This document shows positions 11,428-23,236 of a stretch of DNA of 64,000 nucleotides, piece after piece (the first letter of the stretch is position 1; the number at the start of each line of letters is the position of its first letter). Source of the stretch: Jaltomata sinuosa (lineage: Eukaryota; Streptophyta; Magnoliopsida; Solanales; Solanaceae); contig QJPP01004116.1 of assembly GCA_003996215.1 (NCBI GenBank), forward strand, positions 1-64,000. The letters run 5' to 3'. A model generated the notes under the pieces. That model was not told the origin of the DNA, did no database searches, and was given only the letters and a program-made list of their open reading frames with translations. Made by a program: the position numbers and the translations under genes.

Positions 11428-14400
11428 TGTAATGACCCTTCCGGTTATTTCCACGAATACATTTTCCTTGTGTCCTTAGAGCGTGTTTGTAGCAGCCCCA
11501 AGTCACTTAAGGCTCGTCAGGACCGGTATTTCGGTGTTGGGCCCATTTGTTTGGTCGCATTATAAGTTTTGAAGCCAAGCAAGTCGGCAAAAGTTATCGT
11601 AAGTTCTTTAATGAATTTTCTGAACTTTGGGTCAAAAGTTTCAGGGCTTTTCTCCCAATATATAAAGAGTTAGAACTCTCCCTAAATAACAAATCGAAGG
11701 TCTACGAGTCTAGTTTCCAACGCACAAAACCTCACGTCCAACTGATCTCAGAGTAAAAAGTTATGACTGTTTTACCGCGGACTGTCTGGCAGAAAATGGG
11801 TTGCGAAATGGGTCGCAAACCGGGTCGGGTTAAACTCGATTTAAGCCTCAACTTCACGTTTCAAAACGTCATTTCAGTTTCAAAACAGTTATAAAACATA
11901 AGGGAGGATCCCGAGAGAATTCTTGAGTATCAAAATCGTGCGTTGGTGAATTTCGAGCCTAAGCTTAAGAATTTTATTAGCATCGTGCTTGCATTTGAAA
12001 ATATGTTATTTAAAAGTTGAATTTGGTAAAAATTATATTATTATTGCCTTTTCAAATATTTTAAAGGTTTATGAAAAATATTTTGTTATGATATAATTGT
12101 TTATGTATTTATTTTATAAAGTTTTTATACATTGTAATATTTTAACGGAGATAGTAAATTTAGTTATGTTAAAAATTATTATTATAATATAGTAGGTTTT
12201 ATTCAAAATAATTTTCTAATAATTATGGTATATTCAAAAATTATATTTATTTTACCACAAATTTATTCAATACCCGAGTACGTACGTAGCAGGGATCCAC
12301 CTATCATTAATTAGATAAGGGGAGGTGTGGTGTTGACACCCCCCCCACGTGGAAGCCAACTGATGTGGTAGGCAATTGCTGCCAAACTTAAATCATTTGG
12401 AGCAAATTGCAAAGGCAATTGTTGCCTAACTTACATTATACTTCTATATATATTGTTGCCTATTCACTTTAAGCATGGGAGCAAATTGCACTGGTGATTG
12501 CTGCCTAACTTTCATCGGACTTCTCTGGAACACAATTTTGGTGCAAAACTCCACTGTGTATCATTCTTTTGTCACGTTAAAGGTTGGTTCCAATAAGCAA
12601 GATCTTGATTATTTATTGGATCACCGAAAAGAAAATCGATTATCTACGTCAAGTTATTCAAGCCTAATTTCGAGTTCAATTTCATTTCGGAGCTTTCTCG
12701 GAGAGGTTCAAGCTTGTCGTCGGACGACAGGTAGGTTACGGTTTATTTTCCCTAGACTCCGCATATATAGAATAAAATTGTATTAATGGGCATCCTTGGG
12801 TTGGATTATTAGGTTGGCACCACAGACCTCGACCGCTTTATTCATGTTCGCCTACTTTTGTTCCTCCGTTGCTTGTAGTATTTGCCAATATATTTTATTT
12901 ACCCTTGTGGTCCTGTGAGGCCGTGTTGACTCTGGAACATAGAAGGTGGGATTTTGGGAATGTCCGCGAGTCCCGGGCATAGAATTATCCTTCTAGGCTG
13001 GTTATGCTTGCTGAGTAGCTGTGGGCCTGTGCAGGGTCGATAGGTTGATTGTGAGCTGTTGGGCAGCTATTGTGTGTGATCATACCATTTCCATGCATAT
13101 AAAGAGGTTTTACCTATGTTTTATTATGGTTTTGGCTTCGGGCCTACTGACAGTAGTTTCTAAACCTTGCATGGCCCGGGGGCCCGTTTTGATGGAAATA
13201 ATTTGGAAATGGTTTGATTTACACTTGTGAATATTCTTGGGTAAAAGAAAGTAAAATTATGATTTAAATCACCAGTTTTACGATTAACGCTAGACTCGGC
13301 AGGGCCAGAGTGCTAGTTGAGTTTTCTTGCTACTTGAGATGATTTTTAGCCTCGGTCGGACCGAGCACCTGAGATGGCTTTTTACTGTTTAGACCCGGTT
13401 ATCCCCGGGCACCCTTGGAGGGGTTTTTGAGACATTTTCCTACTACTTTAGTCCTGGACAGGGTCTGGGCATTGCATATCCGAGACTGGGTCTCTATCCT
13501 GATACCGGACTTGCTTCCGGATGACATGTTCTGATACTGAGTTTCAGTATGGGGTCTGGAATCTCCATGGACCTTGCTATCCGGGCCAGGGGCTACGGGC
13601 TGCGTGTGCCGGTGTAGGGGTATACGGTGGAGTAGAGATACGGGCAGTGTCCTTCCATGGGAACCTACCTGCTGGGCCGGATCGGCGCCAGAGGAGGGTA
13701 CATACAGAGATACCATGGCGCTTGAGATCTTCATGCATCATATCATTCATTGTTTGAGGCTCCACCCTTGTTTGTTGTTTGTTGATTATACGCTCCGGTA
13801 GTATGGGATGCCGGAGGGTTTGTTTTCACTTGTTTGTGTTCCTCGGTTGTATGGGCGGCTGGGGGACTGTAGGTAGACTTTTGCTATTTACTTACAAAAT
13901 TGGTCCCTGTTGCGGTTAAGTATGAAATTGGTTACTGCTAGACTGTTAGTTTCTGGATTTGAGGTTGATATGATTAGTTGAGTTGATTCATGTCTCTGAG
14001 CATGCCTATCATTACTCTTTCTCTCTTCTTCTTACACTTGAGGATACCGGTATACCATCCATTTCGTAAACTTATTTGTATACACTGTTGTTGCAAGGAC
14101 CCCAGGTGCATTATTTCTTACTTTCACCTGTGCCTATGGTGTGCATATTCTGCTTACTAGCCTCATATGTGGTTCTGTTGATTTCCCTCTCGGCTAGTTC
14201 CTGTGTACCTTTCGTTGATTTCTGTGACTACTTGCTTCTATTCTGTCTATTACTACGCTTTTATCTTATATGTGCCCAGTCGGCCTATGATACCTACTGG
14301 GTACCTTATGCATCGCATTTGGTGCTTACCCCTACCCCCCTGCATCTTTGGGTGCAGATCCTAGCGTGGGCCATCGCCGTTAGATCGCTGTGATTCGTGC

Positions 14401-14627
14401 TTGGAGATCTGTTGGGGACTACTTCAGACTGAGGGTGAGATCTTGGCGATCGGAGCTTAGCTTTAGTTTATATTTTGCTTCATGTACTCTATTACCATTT
14501 AGAGACATCTGTATATATTGTTTTGGATTATTTGCACTCCATGTATGTAGTTTGGGCTCTATACTATGATACCAGGTCTTGGGGATTAGTTTAGTTTCCG
14601 CATATGTATATATTTATAGTCCTTTAA
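11428..14627 (+). repeat. 3' LTR of the plus-strand chromovirus, 3' end missing
   Basis: Begins TGTAATGACCCTTCCGG right after a purine-leaning AGTAGTGGATGA and follows the solo LTR (27144-30540) base for base with scattered changes up to about 14627 (TATATTTATAGTCCTTT). There it breaks off about 130 bp short of the family terminus and joins unrelated sequence. There is no target duplication at the break, so it looks like a deletion junction. Non-coding. Confidence 0.88.
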
Positions 14628-14685
14628 AATACACATTTGCAGAAATTTGTCGCCTCATGGGCTACCCGACGGGCATCATGCCCAC

Positions 14686-15985
14686 TGATGTGACGCTAAT
14701 TTACGTCACTTTCGACTCCTTTTTACTAAGAACAATCGTACGTTTTCAAGCAACCGTTGTTGTTTTTGATGTTTTTATGTTGTATTTGTAGGAAATGGAA
14801 ACAAACACGGAAACGGAAGAAAGTACGCGAAAAACAACATTCTGCCTAAGAGTGACGGCCTGAGTGACGGCCCGTCACAAGGCTGACGGTCCGTCACTGG
14901 GACCGTCAACTTAAGGCAGCATCACTGCCTAGCAGTGACGGCCCAGGCGACGGTCCGTCACTGCCTTGACGGTCTGTCAAGCCTGACCGTCACGCTTAGG
15001 CAGTGGCGTGAGGCGGCGACCCGCGTTTTGGGGATTCCTAGCCCGTTTTGGATTTGGTTTCTTTGACTCCTATAAATACCCTATGATAGGTTTATGTAAT
15101 TAGAATTCACCCAATAGTTTTAGAATAGTTTTTTAGTCGTTTTTTGAGAGCAACAACACGTTTTCGGATTCGTGAATTCGTGTTCTTGAGTTCTTGGTTG
15201 TTCTTGTTCTTGGATTATTGAAGAGTATTTTCATCATATTGTAAGAATCTTCTTTCCTTTATAATGAATTACTTCTTTTTTTCTTCGAGCATGAGTAACT
15301 AAAACTCCCGCAACTAGGGTTGTGGGAGCCATGGCAAACGTAGCAATATAGATTCCGGGTAGCATTGGGTTAGATTTATGTATTGTCACGTTGTTAATCA
15401 TACGTTATGTCACGTTTTCTAGTGGGTTGCAAACATTAGAACATGCCTAGGTTTAATTTGCTTGAGAAAGAGATTAAAACCGGGAAACTTGATTAACAAC
15501 AAGGATTCGAGACTACCAACTCTCGTCTTAAAGATTAATGCCGTAACTGGATTAATCTACTTGATGTTAGGTTTGAGAGCTAAAAAGCACATCTTTTTGA
15601 GATCGAGAGAAGATAAAAGGAAATTTGTTTATTTGGTCGAGAGACGTTTAGACGATACAATTGACGCAATCACATCGTGACATTCATATAGAAAGAACCC
15701 GGTTAAGCCTAGAATCGACATTGTTACAACGCCATGGTGAACACTTCCCTAGTTCGCATTCTCTCATACTGATTTAAACTCCTACGTTTATTATTGTTTG
15801 TTTACAATTTGATTACAAAACCCCCCTGTTATTTACTGGAAACGATTGACGACTAGTCACATACTTCACTAAAGTCTTAATCATCACCATATTCTCTGTG
15901 GGATTCGACTCCAACCTTGTTGGGTTATATATTTGACAACGATCGCTTACGCTTCTTAAATTGAGGTGTAGTTTGGGCGTTATCA
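14686..15985 (+). mobile_element. Solo LTR, Athila-type family, TSD CCCAC
   Basis: A 1300-bp LTR from TGATGTGACG to GGGCGTTATCA. It matches the LTRs of the element at 42429-48538 along its length: the TGACGGTCCGTCA cluster, TATAAATA, the GGGAGCCATGG block and the terminal GTAGTTTGGGCGT. It is flanked by a perfect 5-bp duplication, CCCAC at 14681-14685 and 15986-15990. No internal sequence is present, so this is the product of LTR-LTR recombination. Confidence 0.93.
15071..15078 (+). promoter_or_regulatory. TATA box of the solo Athila-type LTR
   Basis: TATAAATA follows the cluster of GACGGTCCGTCA motifs (14840-15010) by about 60 bp. It is conserved at the same place in both LTRs of the related element (42743 and 47592). 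Expected start of transcription is about 30 bp downstream. Confidence 0.7.
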
Positions 15986-16450
15986 CCCACAAAGGCCAAC
16001 GTATCGAGTTTTTCTGAGACCGGGGGGGTCTGGAGGTTTCTGACGATGCACTACCACATCTCATCATAGACGCAATGCCCGAGGCATAACCTGTCGAAGA
16101 AGAGGGAAATATGGGGGGGAACTCTCTGGAATATTTTGATGGCTTGATCCCATGGGTCGTTGCAGCCATGACGCCCGTGGTGTATCCGATCAGGGCACTG
16201 TGAAGTTGGGGAAAACCCACTGGAGTATCTCGATGATGGATTCCCACGGACTGTCACACTGGAAATGCCCGTCATGACTGCCCGTTGAGTTGGAGGGGAC
16301 TTGGCTCAAAGTCACTGGCTGTCTCCCACGGTGCACCGCACAGCCCATCGGAGCTATAACTCCCGTGGTGCTGCCCGTGGGGGTCAACAGTTGCAGCAAA
16401 AATTTCTGGATTCTGAGTTAGATAGTTGATTCAGATTTTGGGGTGTTACA

Positions 16451-17109
16451 ATTTTCTAGTTTATGAATTGGGTCTTTGATTATATAATTAATCTTTTGCG
16501 TCAATTGATTCTAAAGGCAGTGATCAACTCTTGGACTTTCCTCTTTTACTTTAATTTGGCTTGAAATAGTGAATCGAGGTTGGAGAAAATTTAATTAGTA
16601 CTAACTTGAGGCTTAAAACCTCATTTAAGGAATGGAGCTGGAAATAGTTATTCTAGTATTGCCATAATTGGAATAGCTTTGTTGATACTTAGCTAGATTT
16701 GGGAGAACTAGTTGAGAAATATTTGCCAATTATTGAGAGATATTGGTGGATAATTGAGATTTCAAGGCATATTTTAATTGACCAATGATTAATCTAGTAA
16801 GTAGTTGATTAATTTATATTAGATCGTACCGATTTAAAGTAATTCCCATTTCCAAATCTCCCTTTCTATCCGTGCATTGCAAAGGTTGGTCAACCTCTCA
16901 TTTTCAATCTCGTTCGTATTTTCAAACAACAAAAACCCCAATCACTTTATCTCTTTTTTCTCCTTGAACTTCAATAAGTTGCTTTAATTCTTTATTATCT
17001 CAATCGCTTTTACATTATTTTCTATAGATTTGACCCCGATATCCCATTAGGTTACTTATTGTTTTGCTTAGTGATTATTACCACCTTCTTCGGGAGAGTG
17101 ATTTTGAAC
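16451..17109. other. Unassigned decayed sequence
   Basis: About 660 bp, AT-rich, with no ORF and no recognisable repeat ends. It may be the 5' part of the decayed gypsy LTR whose primer site lies at 18816, but its start cannot be seen. Confidence 0.3.
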
Positions 17110-17305
17110 ATCATCACAGGCCTCGACTGATTCCATGGGATATCTTTCACTTTCTATCAGAAACAGGTACCATGTAACTCTGTCCATCAAAGATAGAACA
17201 GTTGAAAAGAACCACCAACTATTTTTGTATCTGCTGAGAATCGAACCTGAAACTTCATGGTCCCCAACCCACGTTATTAACCACTAGGCTACACCCTTGG
17301 GTGCA
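17110..17305 (-). mobile_element. tRNA-derived SINE, minus strand (SolS/TS-like)
   Basis: On the minus strand the head has a Pol III box A (TAGCCTAGTGG, 17281-17291) and box B (GGTTCGATTCT, 17237-17247), about 34 bp apart as in a tRNA. A body follows (GGACAGAGTTACATGGTACC, then CCATGGAATCAGTCGAGG) that I recognise from Solanaceae and related SINEs, from memory. Edges are approximate and I could not define target duplications. SINEs are transcribed by Pol III and copied by LINE enzymes; none is in this window. Confidence 0.8.
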
Positions 17306-18815
17306 ACCCAAGAATCAATTTTATGGTGAAAATATAAAATTATGCTAGACTTGAGAAGTCAGACCTAAGCATTAGACACTTGATTGACTTAGTTGGTATT
17401 ATCATGATGCGTCATTGATATATGTGAGTTCGTGTATGTAGATTGAGAATTATTTATGTCATTGGATCTTTTGGTGTAAGATGTGAAAAATTGATGTAAG
17501 ATATGTTAAAACTTACAACCTCTTGAAACTTTTCCCGAAATTCATATTGTTGGATTGGTTTCCAGATATGATTTTATGTTAATTCTAGTTTGTGGGGATC
17601 AGGGGGTTGGGATTGCACCATTCCTTGCATTGTAAATGTTTTAAGTGATATTTGTCATCATTTTTATAAAATATGAAGTGAAATATTTTGTAAAACCTTT
17701 ACATATTAAAATAACACTTCTTAAATCTTTAAGGATGGTTTTCATTTGCTACTTTCTTTACCATGAATTTTGGAAGAATTTTATTTAAATTTTTCTCAAA
17801 GATTCGATTTGTTATGAAGGTCAAGGTTGATAAATGTTAGTGTTTTTAGGAGTTACGTGAGTTCACTAAGATTGGATTTGGACATGTTCCGTGATATCAT
17901 GAAACTACATATGCTAGTGTAGGTGTAGGACCTACCTTATGGTTTGGAACTACGACATAGTGCACCCATGAAGGGGTACTATTGTGCTACATTATTAGCA
18001 TGGCTGAGTTGATTCATACGATACTATGATGAAAAGACCTGAGCAATTTTGGTTTTGATACTTATCTTTAGGTACATAACCTAGTAGACTTTACATTTTG
18101 TGTAGGTCATGGTATAGTACTCCCAGTCGATGATAAAATCTCTTATGATTTTGATAAACTTTAGTGCTAGAAGTAAGGACATTAAATGTGTTTTACTTTG
18201 ATATTTTATGTTACTGTCTAACTTGAGAATTGATATAAATGCTTCCTTCTTTTATCATGTCTATGCATAACATTCAATTCATGTCTCACTTCTTGAATAA
18301 ATGGTTGTATGATACATACTAGACTTGTAGAGCTTACTTTTTTTGGACATTAAACTTTTGATTTTAGGATCATGTGTTGATCATCCTGAATCATGCAATT
18401 AGGACAACTCCACCTCTTCTATTTAGATACTTTTGGTGAGAATCTACTTACTTTTTTGGGAGGTTAGATCATTATATTATGTGAGTCACTAGATTTTCTA
18501 TCGATTGACTAGCTTAATCTTTATCATAGATGTTCCATAGATAGTAGTAGTTCTTTCAGGTTGTAATTGTGGTTATTCATATGGTCTGCATGCATGAGAC
18601 TTTATTAATTTTATGAATATTTTATTTAAAATAAAATGTGGTTGATTTAATAGTTGTGTCCATGCACGATTCTCCATAATTAAAGGATTGGGAATTTCTA
18701 AAACCCTCCACATTTCTGATTTTGGTTCATAAGTAGGGATTATTACATGGGTTAGTTCGCTCAGGTCAGGTAGAATTCTAGGTGTCAATCATGTGGATTT
18801 GGGGTATGAAAAATT
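17306..18815 (+). mobile_element. Probable decayed gypsy LTR upstream of a primer site
   Basis: Non-coding AT-rich sequence that ends directly before a methionine-tRNA-type primer site (18816). An LTR should end there; TTGGGGTATGA just upstream is a plausible degraded terminus. The left edge is not visible, the SINE may be nested in it, and no second LTR was found. Assignment rests on the primer site alone. Confidence 0.4.
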
Positions 18816-18827
18816 TAGTATCAGAGC
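18816..18827 (+). other. Primer binding site, initiator-tRNA-Met type, one mismatch
   Basis: AAATTTAGTATCAGAGC reads like the plant retrotransposon primer site TGGTATCAGAGC with one G-to-A change. It marks the start of the internal region of a decayed plus-strand element. Confidence 0.6.
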
Positions 18828-20930
18828 ATCTAGGTTATAACATGAGGCCTAGGGATTCTATTAAGCCATGTGTAGTAGAGTTATCCTTATCGATGTGTTG
18901 TGCATCATACTTATATTAGGAAGTCTAAATGGGCATTGTAGGATTGTCTCATTCATTTTTCTCACTTTATATCATGCAATAGATCTTGAAGAACGATGTA
19001 AAATTCTAGTCCTATTGACTTCTTGATGAGAATAGTGAAGAAAAGTGACGAGTTCTAGGCTTAAGATTCATGTGATGACAATAAATTCTTAAAGGGTAGC
19101 CAGGAAGGTATCAGTGGGCTTAACATGAATAAATAGGCTAAGGACCTAAATAAAATGATATGGATACATCCTGGATAGGGGAAATCGAGTGTCGGAACTC
19201 CTAGAAAAGAGTTAATAATTTGTGCAAAAAATGATGAGGTGGAAATATTGTTTGAATGTTGTCATAGTGACATTAAGTTATGAAAGGTTCATACTATAGA
19301 AACAAATAAGAACACCTTGAGAATATATGACCCTAGGTGACTTTTACAATTGCTCAAGGCAAAGGATGAGAAAACATTGTAACAACTAATTATGAAGGAT
19401 AAGCATAGTATAAGAAAGTAAAGTTTAAATGATAGAATGTGATAATCTCGAGTCGACTTAATAATGTATTTATCGCAAGATTTTTATGATTAGGTATTGA
19501 TAAGTGGTAGGGGTCCTAGTTGTTAAAGGAATATGAGTCATCCAAGTACACAATGAGCATCAATATAACTCATGGAAATAAGGTATGGTTAGGATGTAAA
19601 GGTAATAGTGTGAACATATTCTAATAACAAAAAGGGAGAGGCAAAAATGAGACAAATAATTCAAAATTTTTAATAAGGGGTCATATCGACCCTTGGTATG
19701 ATAGGATGTAGTCATTGTCTTGTCACAAGATCTAGTAGTGACATGAGGAAGAACAAATAGAAATGCAAAAGTTCAAGAAGAGAATATTTGATCCACACCA
19801 CATATAAATGACATGATGAAATTTCAAAGTGATTTCCAAATGAACAAGACAACTTGAATGATATCAATTGTCAATGACGGGGGAAAATATTCCAGGGAAC
19901 AATGTAAGATACCCAATGGGTGGTTGAATAAATACTAAGACATGAAGTGTACAAATAGCAATTGTGGAGGTTAAAGGAGAAACATGAATTGTCTAGGAAG
20001 GCATTTCAACATGAAACAAATATATCAAACTTGTCTAGACGTGATATGCCTCTTTTGATAGTAGTGAGTTAGTGGGAAATAAAGTTCTCAAGGGAATACT
20101 CTAAATTCTTTTGTTGTGCCAAGTGAGTGGTTGAATGTGGATTTATTAAAAGCCTTATGCTACAAGGGGTAAATCTTTCAAAAGTCCTATATAGTTGAGT
20201 TAATACTTCTAATGAGTTTTAAATATCTCATGTGCAATATAAATCTAAAGAGCTTAGAACAATAATGGTATATTTAGGATGTCTAAAGGTTACAATTGTT
20301 ATACAGATAAATATATAGTGATATGTCATGGATCTAAAAGTGCTATGTTAGCAATGAGGTTTGAAGGTGATCAAAGTACAAAAATCATGTGTACCTACGA
20401 GTTAAATTCCATGAATAGTGGGGGTATGGGTCTATTTAAAGTACAAGTATTATGTACAGATGAAGGTATAGTGTTGAAAATAACCTCAAAAGTTCATGGT
20501 GTATTTAGGACATTAGGAGATAAGATACCATGGGTTAGGACATCTTCTTTGGATGTATTATCTTATATAAAAAAGTTATGAGTAAAACAAATATTTGTGA
20601 AGTGACCTATGGGTGACCAATATAATTTTAGGAATATACTCCAAGTAAAATTATGTTTAGGATGTGGCTCAAAAACCTATATTGTGTTTAAAGGAAGATT
20701 GCATGTTTCTTTCTATTAGCATTGTGAAAAACAATTGTAGCATGAAATGTGTCTTTTGAAAATGATGTATGAATTTCTTGTAAAGGATTCCTAATTGTTT
20801 GTGATACATCCAAGCATGGACCTCGAGGAATGATGAAGTCGTACTTGGTTAAAGTATATTTTTGAGCATGGATTAAAGAGGACAACATTAGGAAATTACG
20901 AGGATAAGAATTTCTTAAAGTTTACAGTTG
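18828..20930 (+). other. Internal remnant of the decayed element, no recognisable gene
   Basis: About 2.1 kb dense in stops in all frames. The longest frame (100 codons, 20279-20581) shows no retrotransposon motif and resembles nothing I know. Treated as eroded internal sequence of the element with the primer site at 18816. Confidence 0.35.
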
Positions 20931-21801
20931 CTCACAGTTTAAACAACCATATGCTCACAGTTTAACTAGAAAGTAAGACAAACAATACTAGTTGTTTTAG
21001 ATATTACTCTATTAATAATGAGTCTTACAACTTTCGGTAGCAGACAAGCAAACAAACATAAATAACTCAAACTTAAAATATGCATTATAGAATAGATGCA
21101 AATATATATTTTAGATAAATTAGGTTAAATTGAGAGAATACAAAGATCAACACTTCCAAAGTTATATGTGAAGAATTTAAACATGGTAATTTATGCGGAA
21201 TAATACATACCTTCTTCTTTAGTATCGATGTGTGTGCGATATTATTTGAAATTCATTTTTGAAGCCCTGGGTACCAAGCCCTTTGTTTGATTAGTCAGTT
21301 TTCAAGAGGGGGAAGTTCTTATGGCAATCTCAGGCATTTCAAGTAGTAGCATCTCAAGCCAGCATAAAAAGTGTTTCCATCAGATCAGGGCTTTTTAAAT
21401 GTAAACTAAAATAAGCGGCGTTTATTCAAACAATCACCACCAATTGCCTTAGTGGTTTCTTATACGATCATTATGGAGTCCTGTATATTATCCATAACAA
21501 CTACACTCTTTGTCTAAGAAAGTTCTCTATCAATTGTCTTTTGTATGGTGTATGTGATGATCTCTTTGGATGACCTTAAGTCCTCTTTTTATAGTAGAAC
21601 AAAACAACCTTTAACTCTCACCTTTATTGAAGAGATTCATAAATCTTCTTCCATTAAATAGGGACTTAATTCTTGCTCCATTCATGAATCACATAACTCT
21701 ACCTCTTTTACTATAGGAAGTTATTAAGGTGGAGTTGCAACTTAGCTGATGACTGGGCAAGTTACTAGTCAACCTATCAATGGGTGTATTTACTTCCAAC
21801 A
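20931..21801 (-). repeat. Ty1/copia 3' LTR, minus strand (left edge not resolved)
   Basis: Read leftwards, the LTR begins TGTTGGAAGTAAATACACCC at 21801, directly after a polypurine tract, as in plant copia elements. A TATA box follows at 21593-21585. The 3' end is not clear; the value given is a rough limit where similarity to anything readable stops. Downstream of the TATA box, near 21215, a GGTATGT donor-like sequence is seen on the minus strand. Confidence 0.65.
21585..21593 (-). promoter_or_regulatory. TATA box of the copia LTR
   Basis: On the minus strand CTATAAAAAGAGG lies about 200 bp into the LTR, a normal place for the U3 promoter. Confidence 0.55.
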
Positions 21802-21812
21802 TCTCCCACTCA
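21802..21812 (-). other. Polypurine tract of the copia element
   Basis: TGAGTGGGAGA on the minus strand lies directly before TGTTGG. GTGGGAGAT-TGTTGG is the usual PPT-LTR junction of plant copia elements. It primes plus-strand DNA synthesis. Confidence 0.75.
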
Positions 21813-22896
21813 CACATGATGGGATGAGTCACACATAGAGCTTTTCTATTATACATTCATACTGACTGCATTGTGGTGACCGCTGAGGCACTAAGTTTGG
21901 GAGCTTTTATACTAGAAATCCTTTTCTGGATCAGCATAGGAGACTACTACTCTTTTTAATCACTTATGATATCTTATTATGTAATATAAGGTGCCTCAGA
22001 TTCCCTATATATGTATATAAACATATATGGCTTCTCTTAGCCACTTGACATTTTTAATTTTATTATGCCTTGTATCCACACTTATGTTGCCAACAAAAAA
22101 TACTCTTCATAATGGACCAGTCTCAGACACAAGCATAATGTGTATATATTATACATGATCTTTGTTTTACTCACATATCACTAAGATCAAGACTAATTGC
22201 TTTTCTAGAATTACTCCTTCAGATCATATTTTCATAACCTTTTGGATTCATACTAAAGCAGCATACACTAATCCATCACCTTATGATATTGTCAAAGTCA
22301 TAAAGGCACCAGTGAAAGAATTTAATTTCCTTCAAGGTCTTACACAAAATTGAAGTAGGGTCTATTCACTCACCTTCATATTTGTGGTAATAAATCACAT
22401 ATAGCTTGAAGTACATGTTACATTATGCCTCTAATTCCATCGTAGTGTATATCAATTTTTATTTTCTACACCGTACATATCTTGGTCCAAGTAAACCATT
22501 TACTTGACCTGAGTTCTACCACTCTACTAGACTTTTAGAGGAAATATCACATCTGGCTACAGGTACTATGGATAGTGAGAATCCATAATTTTGATCCTTA
22601 TATTTGATTATTTTTTTTGATCTCACCCAAGTTCTCTATAGGGGAAACATCAAAATGATGTGTTCTACTAGCTTCTCTTTAAAAGCTAAAAAATACGAAT
22701 GTCTCATCTTGGCTCTCTTTTCATAAGTGCCCAAGACAGTTGCTCGTGTGAGTAATCCAACCTTATCAACCTATACAACATACTAGTATGTTGCGTTTGT
22801 GCTAAAAAATAATATTGTATGAAATAATTATGAAAATGTGCATTCTTTCAAAAAAATCATACATCACGTTCAATATATTCAAGTAAGGAAATATAA
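21813..22896 (-). other. Copia 3' untranslated region
   Basis: About 1.1 kb between the RNase H stop and the polypurine tract. No ORF with recognisable content; small frames here are chance. Confidence 0.5.
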
Positions 22897-23236
22897 CACT
22901 TACATCCTACACAAGCTTGGAGATTTTAAATGTTCAATAAACACATCCCTAGGTATTGACTTTGTTAAGGGATATACTACCATCGTGGGCATAGAGATGT
23001 ATTGTAAAGTAATTTCTTTTTGTGATATGATGTCTCTAACAAAATTAAACTTTGTATCTATGTGCTTAGTCTTACTATGATACTTAGGCTCTTTAGTATA
23101 AGCCATCGCTGCTTGTCTATCACAAAAGAGTTGCACTGGATCCATTGGTCTGTCAATTATCCCTAAGTATTCCATGAACCTCGTTAGCCACACAACTTCT
23201 TGTACTTCTACAGAACATACAATGAACTCTGCTTCC
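22897..23236 (-). pseudogene. Ty1/copia RNase H, C-terminal segment
   Basis: From 23236 leftwards the minus strand encodes EAEF, then EVVWLTRFMEYLG, LFCDRQAAMAYTK, HSKTKHIDTKFNFVRD and the end of pol at SLCRM with a stop. These are the DNQ/A and HRTKHID blocks of copia RNase H. The upstream half of the domain lies 19 kb away at 42145-42428, beyond the element inserted at 23237. Both halves read in one frame once one copy of the CTTYC duplication is discounted. Confidence 0.92.

Larger units (their letters stand above)
8520..14627 (+). mobile_element. 5'-truncated Ty3/gypsy chromovirus, plus strand
   Basis: Same family as the minus-strand neighbour. It begins at about 8520 in the protease-RT linker (its first bases match the reverse complement of about 6965). 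It runs through RT, RNase H, integrase and chromodomain to 11420, and continues into the 3' LTR. The 5' LTR, primer site, gag and protease are missing. The LTR stops at about 14627, short of the family terminus. The internal part carries many in-frame stops. Confidence 0.9.
14628..16450 (-). mobile_element. LTR fragment of another family, minus strand, split by a solo LTR
   Basis: The right edge at 16450 reads TGTAACACCCC on the minus strand, a normal LTR start. The segment has a GC-rich cluster of short motifs of the CCACGGGC / GCCCGTGG type at about 16030-16400, like the U3 clusters of other families here. It continues across the solo LTR at 14686-15985 into 14685-14628, where it is cut off against the chromovirus LTR. 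No coding region recognised. Confidence 0.55.

Noticed and set aside
17231..17291. A tRNA gene
   Set aside because: Box A and B are present but cloverleaf arms cannot be completed and the SINE body follows; it is the SINE head.
20279..20581. 100-codon ORF
   Set aside because: No recognisable domain, no neighbours, no homologous frame elsewhere in the window; chance frame in decayed DNA.
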